Source: an uncultured Helicobacter sp.
Lineage (GTDB): Bacteria > Campylobacterota > Campylobacteria > Campylobacterales > Helicobacteraceae
Length of the DNA: 64,000 nt
Direction: 5' to 3'
Assembly (NCBI RefSeq): GCF_937906905.1
Contig: NZ_CALERY010000022.1
Location: forward strand, 62,001-126,000
The notes below the pieces were generated by a model. That model was not told the DNA's origin. It ran no database searches and worked only from the letters and a program-made list of their open reading frames with translations. This document shows, in pieces, positions 37,230 to 46,709 of the stretch; the stretch's first letter is position 1, and the number at the start of each line of letters is the position of its first letter. The position numbers and the translations under genes were made by a program.

Positions 37230-38294
37230 TTACTGCATTTGTGCGGCGACTTCCGCGGCAAAGTCTTCTGCCTTTTTCTCTATACCCTCTCCTAGCTCAA
37301 ATCGCACATACTCTGCCACTTCAATAGAGTCATTCCACTCTTTGGACTTTTCTGCAAGCACTTGGGCGATGGTCTTTTTATCGTCCATTACAAAAAACTG
37401 CCCAAGAAGCGTGAGCCTTTGATCAATAAGCGTATTATCCGCGATAAATCGCTCTAGCTGCCCGGGGATAATCTTATCCCAAATCGCTTCTGGCTTGCCC
37501 TGCTTTTTAAGCTCATCTTTTAAAATCTGCTCTTGCTCTGCTAGCACAGATTCTGTCAGCTGGGCGCGGGAGATGTATTTAGGGACATTTTTGAGCGGTT
37601 TGCCTAGTCGCTTTAGCTCTTCGTTTTCTTTCTCTACTTCGGCAATCATCGCCACGCGCTCTTTTTCTAAAAACTCCGCGCTAAAGCCGCTGTAATCGAT
37701 ATACACAGGTTTCATCGCCGCAGCGTGCATACAGAGATTGCGCGCAAGCTCGGCAAGCTTGGGGGTGTTGGCTTGGCTGCCTTTAAGTGCGATAATCACA
37801 CCCACGCGCCCATTGCTATGGACATAGCCATTGACGATTGTGCCTTGAGCTGCTTTGATGCTGCAAGTTTTGCGCACGACAATGTTTTCTCCGATTTTGG
37901 CGATTTGTGTTTTGAGATACTCATCAAAGCTTTGATTCTCTATATGCAAGGATTCTAGCGCGCTTATCTCGCTGATATTGTGCGTAAATACAAGCTCGCT
38001 AGTCTTGGCTACTAAATCTTTGAAGCCATCATTTTTTGCCACAAAATCTGTTTCAGAATTGACTTCAATCATACACGCTTGGGAAAAATCGCTTGCCACT
38101 TTGACGGCAATCGCCCCCTCAGCAGCGACTCTATCTGCCTTTTTAGCAGCCTTGCTTAAGCCCTTTTCGCGCAAAAATTCTACTGCCTTTTGCAAATCTC
38201 CTTGCACTTCTACCAAAGCCTTTTTGCAGTCCATCATACCTGCATCAGTCATTTCTCGCAGTTGTTTTACAAGCTGGGCGGTAATCTCGCTCAT
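37230..38294 (-). CDS. tsf: Elongation factor Ts
   Basis: This 354-residue factor exchanges GDP for GTP on EF-Tu. The N-terminal LVKQLREMTDAGMMDCKKAL and ALVEVQGDLQKAVEFLREKG form the UBA-like domain. SETDFVAKND is the core contact, and VRFELGEGIEKKAEDFA ends the protein. The length is usual for epsilonproteobacteria. It follows rpsB with 17 bases between, the standard order, and AAGGAG precedes the ATG. Confidence 0.97.
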   Translation of the reverse strand: MSEITAQLVKQLREMTDAGMMDCKKALVEVQGDLQKAVEFLREKGLSKAAKKADRVAAEGAIAVKVASDFSQACMIEVNSETDFVAKNDGFKDLVAKTSELVFTHNISEISALESLHIENQSFDEYLKTQIAKIGENIVVRKTCSIKAAQGTIVNGYVHSNGRVGVIIALKGSQANTPKLAELARNLCMHAAAMKPVYIDYSGFSAEFLEKERVAMIAEVEKENEELKRLGKPLKNVPKYISRAQLTESVLAEQEQILKDELKKQGKPEAIWDKIIPGQLERFIADNTLIDQRLTLLGQFFVMDDKKTIAQVLAEKSKEWNDSIEVAEYVRFELGEGIEKKAEDFAAEVAAQMQ

Positions 38295-38311
38295 AGTTTC
38301 TCCTTGAGTTG

Positions 38312-39079
38312 TTATTCTTGCTCTTGCATAGCTTCATCAATCACCGCTTGCTTCTCTGCTTCGCTAGCTGGCTCTTGTGCTTCTTCTATCTCTTCTCCGC
38401 CATTCATTTCACGCCCTTCAGTGATAGCTTCGGTAATCTCTTTGCAAAAAAGCTGGATAGAGCGGATCGCATCGTCATTGCCCGGCACTGGGTAATCTAC
38501 CTTATCTGGGTCGCAGTTGGTATCAAGTGGAGCAACTACGGGTATCCCAAGCCTCCTAGCTTCTGCCACGGCGATTTTTTCTTTCACCACATCGATGACA
38601 AAGAGCATATCAGGGGCTTTTTTCAAATGTCGCACGCCGCCGAGATATTGTGTGAGCTTGTCTTTTTTGCGTAAGAGCATAAGCTTTTCTTTTTTGGTAA
38701 GCAAGTCGATCTGCCCACTTGCTTCCATTTCTTCAATGATTTCAAGCTTGCGCACAGAGCGTCTAATGGTGCTAAAGTTAGTAAGCATACCACCTAGCCA
38801 GCGGTAATTCACATAAGGCACACCAACTTTCTCGGCATACTCTTTAATCGTCTCGCTTGCTTGCTTTTTTGTGCCGACAAATAAGATCGTCTTGCCTTCA
38901 GCAGCAGCATCGCGGACGATACTATAAGTGTAGCGGAAGTAGCGGATAGTCTTTTGCAAGTCGATGATGTGGATATTTTTACGCACACCAAAGATAAATG
39001 GCTTCATTTTTGGATTCCAGCGTCTTGTTTGGTGTCCAAAATGCACGCCGCATTCAAGTAGGTCTTTCATTGTTACCAT
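38312..39079 (-). CDS. rpsB: 30S ribosomal protein S2
   Basis: A 255-residue S2 of the small ribosomal subunit. [39 protein letters not shown] and [19 protein letters not shown] are diagnostic, as is [20 protein letters not shown]. The C-terminal acidic tail ([16 protein letters not shown]) is a common ending. A strong AAGGAG site is 7 bases upstream. The 237-base gap back to thiL must hold the promoter. Confidence 0.97.
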   Translation of the reverse strand: MVTMKDLLECGVHFGHQTRRWNPKMKPFIFGVRKNIHIIDLQKTIRYFRYTYSIVRDAAAEGKTILFVGTKKQASETIKEYAEKVGVPYVNYRWLGGMLTNFSTIRRSVRKLEIIEEMEASGQIDLLTKKEKLMLLRKKDKLTQYLGGVRHLKKAPDMLFVIDVVKEKIAVAEARRLGIPVVAPLDTNCDPDKVDYPVPGNDDAIRSIQLFCKEITEAITEGREMNGGEEIEEAQEPASEAEKQAVIDEAMQEQE

Positions 39080-39184
39080 GGGAAATCTCCTTAAATAGTT
39101 TTGGTTTGTCCTCCGCGCCCTTTAACAAAACTGCCGCTCTAGCAAGCCTTGCAACACAAAAAGGATTGACGCGTGTGAAGTGTC

Positions 39185-39214
39185 GCACCTAGCCCAGAAT
39201 CTAGGCTTAGGTGC
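39185..39214. other. Stem-loop between thiL and rpsB
   Basis: GCACCTAGCC and a near-complementary GGCTTAGGTGC form a stem with one bulge around a short loop. It lies 105 bases before the rpsB start. It might be the end of the thiL transcript or an rpsB leader structure; ribosomal protein leaders often carry autoregulatory hairpins. Nothing else is seen in 39080-39316 except an AT-rich stretch with TATAA-like sequence. Confidence 0.35.
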
Positions 39215-39316
39215 TTAAGTCAAATGGACGGCGCGATTCTAGCGCAGGTTTTATAATTTTTCTCTTAATGCGGTAGTTGCGCACTATCACAACGAAACCT
39301 AACTCTCTCCTAGAAT

Positions 39317-40261
39317 CTAGTGCCATGTTTTGGGCTTTGGGATTTTCCCAACTCGCCCTGCCCTCCCAACCAGCTCTAGCCCTACACGCGCACGCTTTGC
39401 TAGTCGCGTTAGCCGCACCCTATCCCGCGGATCAATGGCAAAAAGCACCTCATATTCCTCACCGCTTTTATAAGCATGTATGCGCGATTTTTTTAAGCCA
39501 TGAAAGCGCAAATGATTGCACTTTGCAAGCGTGTGAAGCTCGCTTAACACGCCATCAGAAACATCAAGCCCCACATGCACAAATGGCGCGATTGTATGGA
39601 TAAACTCCCCTCGTAAGCGTGGCGCAATGAAGCGCGAAAATCGCCTAGAATCCGCCAAGACACCGCCTTTTAGCAAGTGTGAGAGCGCATAAAGACTCCC
39701 CCCTACCCTACCTGTGCAATACACCAAATCCCCCACGCGAAGCCCTTTTCTAAGCAATGGCTTGCCGCGCAGAACCCCTATCATCGTAATATGTAGCGCC
39801 AAATCACGCCCGCTCATCGTATCTCCACCAATGAAACGCACACCATGTGCTTTAGCACTTTGAGCAAGCGACTGGGCGAGAGTGCGCACCTGGGAAAGTG
39901 AGAATCCCGATCGTGTGGGCAGTGTAATTGAAAGCAGCGCATACATAGGCTTAGCGTTCATCGCCACGATGTCAGAAATATTGACAAGCATGGCTTTGTG
40001 TGCGATTTGCTCAAGACTTAGCCACTCGCGCTTGAAGTGGATATGCTCACAGAATCCATCTGCTGCAATGACAAAGCATTTGTGGGGGTGGGAGATATGA
40101 GCAAAGCGCTGGGTAAATCGCGCGTTTTTCATAGAGTTGGCACGAGAACCTAAGGGCTGGGAGCGCAAATGCGCTAAAGCAAGCAGCACCCCATCATCAC
40201 CAGCCCCCACCAGCGCACCACAATCACGCAATGTCTTAATAAACAGCTGCTCGGCATTCAT
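39317..40261 (-). CDS. thiL: Thiamine-monophosphate kinase
   Basis: A 314-residue kinase making thiamine diphosphate from thiamine monophosphate. GALVGAGDDGVLLALAH is the glycine/Asp-rich start, AHKAMLVNISDIVAMNAKPM is the ATP/Mg signature, and RFIGGDTMSGRDLALHITMI is also conserved. GLDVSDGVLSEL contributes the second metal site. The fold is that of the PurM/ThiL family. It follows psd by 25 bases. The C-terminus is rich in Arg and Gly. Confidence 0.9.
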   Translation of the reverse strand: MNAEQLFIKTLRDCGALVGAGDDGVLLALAHLRSQPLGSRANSMKNARFTQRFAHISHPHKCFVIAADGFCEHIHFKREWLSLEQIAHKAMLVNISDIVAMNAKPMYALLSITLPTRSGFSLSQVRTLAQSLAQSAKAHGVRFIGGDTMSGRDLALHITMIGVLRGKPLLRKGLRVGDLVYCTGRVGGSLYALSHLLKGGVLADSRRFSRFIAPRLRGEFIHTIAPFVHVGLDVSDGVLSELHTLAKCNHLRFHGLKKSRIHAYKSGEEYEVLFAIDPRDRVRLTRLAKRARVGLELVGRAGRVGKIPKPKTWH

Positions 40262-40286
40262 GCACTATGCTTCATAGCAGGGCTAG

Positions 40287-41087
40287 CTACAAGGCAAATC
40301 TCGCGATTCTCTGTCCAAATCGCACTTTCTGCCCGCATTCTAGCTCAAGCGCGACATCTTGCATAAATAGCACGATTGTCGAGCCCATTTGAAAATGCCC
40401 CAGCTCCTCGCCCTTTTTGCAAAGGATTGGACTCTCATAAGTGTAGATTTGGCGTGCGTTTGGCGTGGCGTTAGTCTGGATTCTGGGATCAAAATGGAAA
40501 ATCATTTTGCCCACATTAAGCGCGCCTACCGCGATGAAATAGATTTTGCGCCCAGAATCCGCTTCACGCATGAGAAGCACGACGCGCTCATTACGCACAA
40601 ACAAATTAGCATTTTTGCGCAATGATGGAAAATTGACCGGCAAAAGCTCTCCGCCAAAATACCTCGCCTCCAAAATCTCCACATCACAAGGCGCGTGGTA
40701 GCGGTGATAGTCGCTTGGGGAGAGATAGAGATTGACATAGGAAAATCCCTCGATTGACTCGGTGGATTCTTCGCCACCGATAAGCTCGCTAGCACGATAT
40801 TCCATGCCCTTTATCTGCAAAGCCTTATCGCCTGTGATAATTCCCTGCTCGGTGATGAGGCTATCGCTTGGTGAGATAAGTGCGTTTGGAGTAGAATCTA
40901 GCTCGCGATATGCAATAAGCGATCGGGTAAAAAGCGCATTGAGCGTGGGATAGGAATCTGCTGGGGCAAAGTCCTGCAAATCAATATGAAATATCCGCAC
41001 ATACACGCGATTGATAATGCGCTGAAGCCACGCTGGAAACGCATGTGATGCAAACTTACCAAAGATTTTTGAGAGAGCGTTTGTCAT
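40287..41087 (-). CDS. psd: Phosphatidylserine decarboxylase proenzyme
   Basis: A 266-residue proenzyme at the inner membrane that converts phosphatidylserine to phosphatidylethanolamine. GHFQMGSTIVLFM near the C-terminus is the autocleavage site, where the Ser of GST becomes the pyruvoyl cofactor. YLSPSDYHRYHAPCDVEI carries the conserved histidines, and FTRSLIAYRELDSTPNALIS the N-terminal pattern. AAAGGATC lies upstream of the ATG. It produces the lipid that donates phosphoethanolamine to EptA-type enzymes such as the one at 7464-9176. Confidence 0.94.
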   Translation of the reverse strand: MTNALSKIFGKFASHAFPAWLQRIINRVYVRIFHIDLQDFAPADSYPTLNALFTRSLIAYRELDSTPNALISPSDSLITEQGIITGDKALQIKGMEYRASELIGGEESTESIEGFSYVNLYLSPSDYHRYHAPCDVEILEARYFGGELLPVNFPSLRKNANLFVRNERVVLLMREADSGRKIYFIAVGALNVGKMIFHFDPRIQTNATPNARQIYTYESPILCKKGEELGHFQMGSTIVLFMQDVALELECGQKVRFGQRIARFAL

Positions 41088-41134
41088 GTGATCCTTTCTA
41101 GCTGTTACTTTTTTGTTCCGGGGTTTTTATGAGG

Positions 41135-41166
41135 CTGCATAATAGAGATTGCTCAACTTTATGCAG
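41135..41166. other. Stem-loop between surE and psd
   Basis: CTGCATAA and TTATGCAG make a perfect 8-bp stem around 16 bases, directly after the surE stop and before psd. It could be an mRNA-processing or attenuator hairpin between the two genes. On the coding strand, AAAAACCCC follows rather than a T-run, so it is not a classical terminator. Confidence 0.4.
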
Positions 41167-41169
41167 AGC

Positions 41170-42003
41170 CTAAAGCCATTGGTGTAGTGCGCGCATGTCT
41201 TGGTAGCTGGTGAGATTGACATCAAGGGGCGTGATTGAGACATAGCCACTCATCACCGCAGCAAAATCGCTGCATAACTCCTGTGCGCCAGAATCTAGCG
41301 CAAAATCCGCGCAAGATTCTGCGCCACAGCTTTCATCGCTAGCTTTTCTCTGGCTGCGCTCCTGCCACTCTAGTGTATCCATGCCAAGCCAGTAGTAGCG
41401 CTTGCCTCGCGGGCTTATGGATTCTACGATATGGTTGCCATAGATGCGCATGCCAAGCTCGGTGATTTTATAGCCCTTAGATTCTGTGCCTATGGGGATA
41501 TTGACATTAAGAAATCGTCGCGGCGGGAGCGGATTGCTCGCTAAAATCTTTCGCGCAAGATCGCTGGCGACTTGCTGGGCTAGGACATAAGACTCTGGTA
41601 GCGCACCATCTTTAGGCACGAGCTGGGAGATTGCCATACTTGGCACACCTAGAAGTGTCCCCTCCATAGCTCCCGCCACAGTGCCAGAATAGGTTACATC
41701 TTCGCCCATATTACAGCCGATATTGATCCCAGAAACGATAAGATCAGGTTTGCGATTCTTATAGAGCGTATTAAGCGCGAGATATACGCAGTCTGTGGGC
41801 GAACCATCATCAAGCTTGTAGTAATCCTTCTCAATAGGTGTGAGAAAGAGCGGCTGGGAGATATTAAGCCCATGTCCGCAGGCGGATTTCTCCCGCGCAG
41901 GCGCGACGACGACCACATGCCCAAGCACACTTAGCGCCTCTTTTAGCGATTTGAGCCCTAGCGAGTCAAACCCATCATCATTTGTCAGTAAAATCTCTTT
42001 CAT
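41170..42003 (-). CDS. surE: 5'/3'-nucleotidase SurE
   Basis: A 277-residue nucleotidase of the survival protein family. KEILLTNDDGFDSLGLKSLK opens with the Asp-Asp metal site. VVVAPAREKSACGHGLNIS and LIVSGINIGCNMGEDVTYSG complete the active site. YVSITPLDVNLTSYQDM is the usual C-terminus. It removes phosphate from nucleoside monophosphates in stationary phase. A Ser/Ala-rich insertion of about 25 residues near residue 230 (ESCGAESCADFALDSGAQEL) is longer than in most SurE. Confidence 0.94.
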   Translation of the reverse strand: MKEILLTNDDGFDSLGLKSLKEALSVLGHVVVVAPAREKSACGHGLNISQPLFLTPIEKDYYKLDDGSPTDCVYLALNTLYKNRKPDLIVSGINIGCNMGEDVTYSGTVAGAMEGTLLGVPSMAISQLVPKDGALPESYVLAQQVASDLARKILASNPLPPRRFLNVNIPIGTESKGYKITELGMRIYGNHIVESISPRGKRYYWLGMDTLEWQERSQRKASDESCGAESCADFALDSGAQELCSDFAAVMSGYVSITPLDVNLTSYQDMRALHQWL

Positions 42004-42016
42004 ACTAGCTCCTTTA

Positions 42017-43210
42017 TTACCATTGCTTCTTGTTGTGTTTAGATTCTGTGATAGATTCTTGAAATAGTGCTTGCCAAAGACCTAGCACGCGCTCTTGCGA
42101 GAAGCGATCTTGCACAATTTGCAAAGATCTCTCCCCCATGCTAATACGCAGCTTCTCATCACGCATAAGCATACATAGCTTGCTAGCAAAGCCCTCTAAA
42201 TCACCATCTTCCACCAAATACCCACTCTCCCCAGAATCTATCACATCACTAGGTCCTGTGTTTATATCAAACGCCACTGGCGCTAGCCCCATGCTCGTAG
42301 CCTCCAATAGCACCATAGGCAGTGCTTCATAGTGGCTACTCATCGCATAAATACTAGCACTAGCATACTCGCGCTCTATGCTCTTAGTAAAGGGCTTTAG
42401 GATAATGCTAGATCCCAAGCCCTTTTGCGCGATTGTGGATTCTAGCTCGCTCTTAAGCTCGCCATCGCCTACGATACAGAGCTTCCAGCTAGCAAACTCC
42501 CCACCACGCTGCACAATCTCCCAAATATCAACAAGGCGTAAAAAGCCCTTTTGATCGCCTGCTGCCATACGCCCCACGCTTAGCACAAGCCTAGATTCTC
42601 TCTCACGCTGGATAGGCGGGAGAGCAGTGAGCGCATTTGGGATCACGCGCACATCACTATAATGGCGCTGCCAGAGATCAAGCTGCTTGTGCGAAAGCAC
42701 GACAATATGCCTAAAGCGCTTTGCCCTAGCTCTGGGACGCTGAAATGGGTGGTGAAAGACTTTTATGCTTATTGGAAAATCCGCAGGACGAAGCCAAGAG
42801 CGCGGAAGATAGCAGTTATAGTTGTCGATGAATACATCAAAACCACGCGCGATCTTGCAAATTTTATGACTTAATACCCGCTCAAAGACATTGCGATAGT
42901 AGAGATTGTAGAGCTTGCTTCTCTGTGCCCTCTCAAACATCGGCTTGCGAGCAAACTCATACACATACCGCACGCGCACAGCAGAATCCAGCTCATACGG
43001 ACTTGCAGCATACTCCTTGAAACAGCTACAAATTGTAACTTCATATCCCAGAATCTGCACAAAGGCATTAGCGAGATTTGCCACCACACGCTCAATCCCA
43101 CCTGTTATCGTAATATCCTCTACGACAAGCAAAATTTTGCGCACGGCTTTGGAGCTTTGTTTGGAGCTTTGTTTGGGGCTTTGTGGGGAAGTGGATTCTA
43201 GTGCATTCAT
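42017..43210 (-). CDS. Family 4 glycosyltransferase
   Basis: A 397-residue GT-B enzyme. TITGGIERVVANLANAFVQI is the acceptor-side start. RLVLSVGRMAAGDQKGFLRL and YALSSHYEALPMVLLEATSM-like pattern (AMSSHYEALPMVLLEATSMG) give the EX7E-type donor site of GT4. Acceptor and sugar are unknown; LPS or other envelope glycan is likely. A short Ser/Lys/Gln repeat (QSSKQSSK) near the N-terminus may be polymorphic. It lies 13 bases before surE and 6 after argS, so part of a long transcript. Confidence 0.88.
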   Translation of the reverse strand: MNALESTSPQSPKQSSKQSSKAVRKILLVVEDITITGGIERVVANLANAFVQILGYEVTICSCFKEYAASPYELDSAVRVRYVYEFARKPMFERAQRSKLYNLYYRNVFERVLSHKICKIARGFDVFIDNYNCYLPRSWLRPADFPISIKVFHHPFQRPRARAKRFRHIVVLSHKQLDLWQRHYSDVRVIPNALTALPPIQRERESRLVLSVGRMAAGDQKGFLRLVDIWEIVQRGGEFASWKLCIVGDGELKSELESTIAQKGLGSSIILKPFTKSIEREYASASIYAMSSHYEALPMVLLEATSMGLAPVAFDINTGPSDVIDSGESGYLVEDGDLEGFASKLCMLMRDEKLRISMGERSLQIVQDRFSQERVLGLWQALFQESITESKHNKKQW

Positions 43211-43216
43211 CGATGG

Positions 43217-44824
43217 CTACATCTGTGTCTTTGCCTCTATGCCAAGCAGATCTAGGGCTTGGGTTAGGGACAGGCTTACCAGCATAGAAGCTTTAAGAAG
43301 CTGGGCTTGAAAAGTGGATTCTAGGATTTTATGCGCGTTGTAGAATGCGTGGAACTCTCCGGCAAGGGATTTGGCGTATTCACAGACTTTCTGCAAGCTT
43401 TTCTCCTCCCACGCCATTTGCGCCACTCGCGGCAGCAGCAGAGCCTCAAACACCAGCCCCCTAGCCGCCACTAGAGCCGCACTAGAATCCACTTTTTGAG
43501 CCAAATCTGCTTGGAGTATCGCGCTAGGCTCTAGGGGGGATTTTTTCAGCAAAGTGTGGATTCTAGCATTAGCATAGTTGATATAAAAGACAGGATTGCT
43601 AGCGTCCTGCTTGCTTAGTGTGGCGACATCAAACTCCAAATGCGTATCAGGCTTTTTAGAGAGAAAGACAAAGCGCAGCGCATCAGCTCCAATATCCGCT
43701 ACAACATCGCGCATAAGGATAAAATTCCCCGCGCGTTTGCTCATTTTGTAAGGCTTGCCATCTTTTAGCAGGCTTACCATTTGCGCCAGAAGCACTTGTA
43801 GCTTAGAAGAATCATAGCCCAAATACTCGATACTCGCCTTTACTCTAGCGATATAGCCGTGGTGGTCAGCCCCCCAGATATTGATATAGCGGGCAAAATT
43901 CCGCGCAAACTTATCACTATGGTAGATTATATCTCCTGCCAAATATGTCGGCTCGCCATCTTCACGCACGATCACGCGGTCCTTCTCATCGCCCTTTGCG
44001 CTTGAAGCAAGCCAGAGCTTACCCTCGCTCTCATACACGCCTTGATGAGCTTTAAGCTTATCTAGCGTGCTATCCCAGCGTGAAAACAGCGATTTCTCGC
44101 TCACATAGTTATCAAAGTGGATTCCACAGGCTGCAAGATTGTCTTTAATCTCTTTTAGCATAAGCTCTTTACCAAAGTCGCTTAAGGTGGGGATTTGCTC
44201 TTTTGTCATTACTTCTTGCCCAAAGTGCGCAATCGCAGACTTAGCAATATCGATGACATATTCACCCTTATAGCACTCATCATCATACTCCACACTATCG
44301 CCCAGCAGCTCCCTGCCCGCTAGGTAGATCGATTTCCCTAGCTTGCTAATCTGCGCACCTGCGTCATTGACATAGTATTCACTGCTAATGCTATGCCCAA
44401 GATAGCTCCCAAGCCTCTGCAAGCTATCGCCTAGCACCGCCCCTCGCGCGTGCCCTATATGCAGGGGACCTGTGGGGTTTGCGCTGACATACTCAAGCAA
44501 GATTGTCTCGCTTATGCGCGCGCTAGATTCTATATACTTTTTGACTAAGGCAGAGCTAGCAAACTGCTCTAGCAAAGAATCTGCCAACGAGAGATTGATA
44601 TAGCCCTTGACTTGAGCAACTTTGGCAAACGCGCTATGTTTTTCTAGCTGCTTGCACAAATCGCTAGCGATTGCCTCTGGAGATTGTTTGCGTGCCTTTG
44701 CTAGCGTAAATGCCACCGGCGTGGCAAAATGCCCAAACTCGCGGTTTTTGGGGCGCTCGATCACCGCCTCCACACCTGCAACCTGCGAGATAAGCGATTT
44801 GATATGCTCATAAATACACTGCAT
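43217..44824 (-). CDS. argS: Arginine--tRNA ligase
   Basis: The 535-residue enzyme charges tRNA-Arg. Class I signatures are present: SANPTGPLHIGHARGAVLGD with HIGH, and PYKMSKRAGNFILM with KMSK. YINIWGADHHGYIARVKASI is the conserved core, and the C-terminal DALR anticodon-binding domain ends the chain. The length is usual. It follows tatA by 10 bases, an order shared with H. pylori. Confidence 0.96.
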   Translation of the reverse strand: MQCIYEHIKSLISQVAGVEAVIERPKNREFGHFATPVAFTLAKARKQSPEAIASDLCKQLEKHSAFAKVAQVKGYINLSLADSLLEQFASSALVKKYIESSARISETILLEYVSANPTGPLHIGHARGAVLGDSLQRLGSYLGHSISSEYYVNDAGAQISKLGKSIYLAGRELLGDSVEYDDECYKGEYVIDIAKSAIAHFGQEVMTKEQIPTLSDFGKELMLKEIKDNLAACGIHFDNYVSEKSLFSRWDSTLDKLKAHQGVYESEGKLWLASSAKGDEKDRVIVREDGEPTYLAGDIIYHSDKFARNFARYINIWGADHHGYIARVKASIEYLGYDSSKLQVLLAQMVSLLKDGKPYKMSKRAGNFILMRDVVADIGADALRFVFLSKKPDTHLEFDVATLSKQDASNPVFYINYANARIHTLLKKSPLEPSAILQADLAQKVDSSAALVAARGLVFEALLLPRVAQMAWEEKSLQKVCEYAKSLAGEFHAFYNAHKILESTFQAQLLKASMLVSLSLTQALDLLGIEAKTQM

Positions 44825-44834
44825 GCCTCGTTCT

Positions 44835-45344
44835 CTACTTTGTTTCTTTTTTGGCGGCTTTAGGTTTTGTAGTTTTGGAAGATTTGCTGGCGGATTTAGC
44901 GGATTTGGTGGATTTAGTGGATTTAGATTCTGTGCTAGATTTGGTGGATTTGCTTGCGGAAGCCTTTTTCACTGAATTTTTTTGGGCAGAGATCTTTTTG
45001 GGCATAGATTCTGCGCTTGTTTCATCGAGCTTTTTGCGTGCGCGTGGCTTTTTGACCGCTGGAGCGCTTACCTCGATTTGCACGACTTGAGGGGCTTGCT
45101 GCGCTACTGCAGATAATGCAGCAGAATCTGCTTGTGCGCTAGAATCTGCAAGCTTTTGGGGCTTGGTATTTGCAAGCGGCTGGGCAGTATCAAGCTCATC
45201 TTCATCTTCGCGCATTGCCTTTTTGAAGCCTTTAATACCAGTGCCTAGTCCTTTGAAAAGCTCGGGGATCTTCTTCCCACCGCCAAATAGCAGCAAAATC
45301 ACTAGCAAAACAATCAGCCAATGCCACCAGCTAAAACTTCCCAT
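44835..45344 (-). CDS. tatA: Twin-arginine translocase subunit TatA with long Lys/Ser-rich tail
   Basis: The N-terminal 50 residues are TatA: a single membrane helix ([17 protein letters not shown]), the hinge, and the amphipathic [19 protein letters not shown]. TatA polymers form the pore for folded proteins. The total of 169 residues is roughly twice the usual Helicobacter TatA. The extra 110 residues are low complexity, first Ala/Gln-rich, then repeating Lys-Ser-Thr ([16 protein letters not shown]). The coding DNA has a 9-base imperfect repeat at about 44890-44955. AGGAG is in front of the ATG. TatA versus TatB is settled by the FGGGK hinge. Confidence 0.88.
   Translation of the reverse strand: MGSFSWWHWLIVLLVILLLFGGGKKIPELFKGLGTGIKGFKKAMREDEDELDTAQPLANTKPQKLADSSAQADSAALSAVAQQAPQVVQIEVSAPAVKKPRARKKLDETSAESMPKKISAQKNSVKKASASKSTKSSTESKSTKSTKSAKSASKSSKTTKPKAAKKETK
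44888..44955 (-). repeat. Imperfect 9-bp repeats encoding the TatA Lys/Ser/Thr tail
   Basis: The plus strand repeats variants of GGATTTGGT and GGATTTAGT several times, which read as Lys-Ser-Thr/Ala units on the coding strand. Such direct repeats can change in copy number, so tail length may differ among strains. Confidence 0.5.
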
Positions 45345-45467
45345 ACATACTCCTTATGCTAAATTAAACGCGACATTCTAAAGTCTTTTTATTTAATCCT
45401 ACCTAAACATGCCCAAACACGCGCCAGAGGTATAAGGATTCCCACGCTATAAAAACTCGATTCTGGC

Positions 45468-46706
45468 TTACTGGCTCTGCTGGCTAGATTTTGGGCTTGG
45501 CTCGCCTGCTTCATCAATCGCCTTAGCACCTGGCTTTCTAGGCTTCCAGAGCGTATAGAGAAGCTTGATAGCAATACTAAATACCACGCCCTCAATCATC
45601 GCTGCTAAGATAAAAGCATAATACACATCTTGCGTGATCGCATGCCAGTCGCTGGCGATTTTAGCTGTGGCGACAAGAAATGTCAGGGGCATGGAATCAC
45701 TAAGCGCAAAAAGTGTCAGCGCCTTTGGACTTTTGAAAAATTTGGCAAACGCCACATTGGCTGCAATGAGACGAATAGTAATCATGCCCAGCGCGATATA
45801 AGCACCATGCACGATATAGAATGGATTTTGAACAATGAGATCCAAATCCAGCGTGCTTCCTACAAATATAAAAAACAGCGGCACAAAAAACCCAAACCCC
45901 ACATCATTAAGTTTATGCACCAGCTCATGTTTATAGGAGAAAAATATCGCCACAATCATACCTGCGAGAAATGCACCAAGCGCTGGCTCAAGATCAAGGA
46001 AAAGCACAAGAGCAACAAGCACGATAAAGAGCATCATCACAAAGCGGATATCTTGATTGCTTAGGTCATTATAGGGCATGATAAAAAGCTTGAGATTAGG
46101 AAGCCACCAAAACAGCAGTTTAAACACCCAAAACAGCCCCACAATCACCAAGATAAAAATACACAGCACCGCTAGATTCTCATAGAGCTTGAGCGAATTG
46201 CCATAATGGTAGAATCCGCTGATAAGCGTAAGCGCAGCGATACTCACCACCTCGCCTATCACGCCCACGCGCAGCGCCAGCTCGAGCCAGCGCTTGTCTT
46301 TGCCATAGTCTTTAATAAGCGTCATAATCATGCCAAGACTCATCACCGGGAATGCCGCGATGAAAATCTTATTAAGCCCAAATACAAGCACCACGCCCAC
46401 GGAAATCCCATAAAGCACGACAAAATACACAATCACATTGCGCAAAAATGTCTTACCAAGATTCTGGAATCCGCGCAAATCCACCTCCATGCCGCACAAA
46501 AACATCAAAAACAAAAACCCAACCTTTGCCATGATAACAAAGCTTTCATTCGCGTGAAATATCCCAAAATACAGCCCCACACAGCCTAGACACATCTCGA
46601 CTACGACAATAGGGATCGCACTTGCTTTGGCGATGATAGGCGCGATAGCTATAAGAATAGCAATAATGGCAAAATTGATAAATACATCAAGTAGCAAATG
46701 TTCCAT
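45468..46706 (-). CDS. Cation:proton antiporter (CPA2 family)
   Basis: A 412-residue membrane protein with about 12 hydrophobic segments. AIPIVVVEMCLGCVGLYFG, FLFLMFLCGMEVDLRGFQN and DLEPALGAFLAGMIVAIFFS are the Na+/H+ exchanger-like motifs; an Asp/Glu within membrane segments is expected to bind the ion. It lacks the C-terminal RCK domain seen in the Kef-type protein at 18023. The probable role is Na+ or K+ exchange for H+. It begins 3 bases after purN, so the two are cotranscribed. Confidence 0.86.
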   Translation of the reverse strand: MEHLLLDVFINFAIIAILIAIAPIIAKASAIPIVVVEMCLGCVGLYFGIFHANESFVIMAKVGFLFLMFLCGMEVDLRGFQNLGKTFLRNVIVYFVVLYGISVGVVLVFGLNKIFIAAFPVMSLGMIMTLIKDYGKDKRWLELALRVGVIGEVVSIAALTLISGFYHYGNSLKLYENLAVLCIFILVIVGLFWVFKLLFWWLPNLKLFIMPYNDLSNQDIRFVMMLFIVLVALVLFLDLEPALGAFLAGMIVAIFFSYKHELVHKLNDVGFGFFVPLFFIFVGSTLDLDLIVQNPFYIVHGAYIALGMITIRLIAANVAFAKFFKSPKALTLFALSDSMPLTFLVATAKIASDWHAITQDVYYAFILAAMIEGVVFSIAIKLLYTLWKPRKPGAKAIDEAGEPSPKSSQQSQ

Positions 46707-46709
46707 ACA

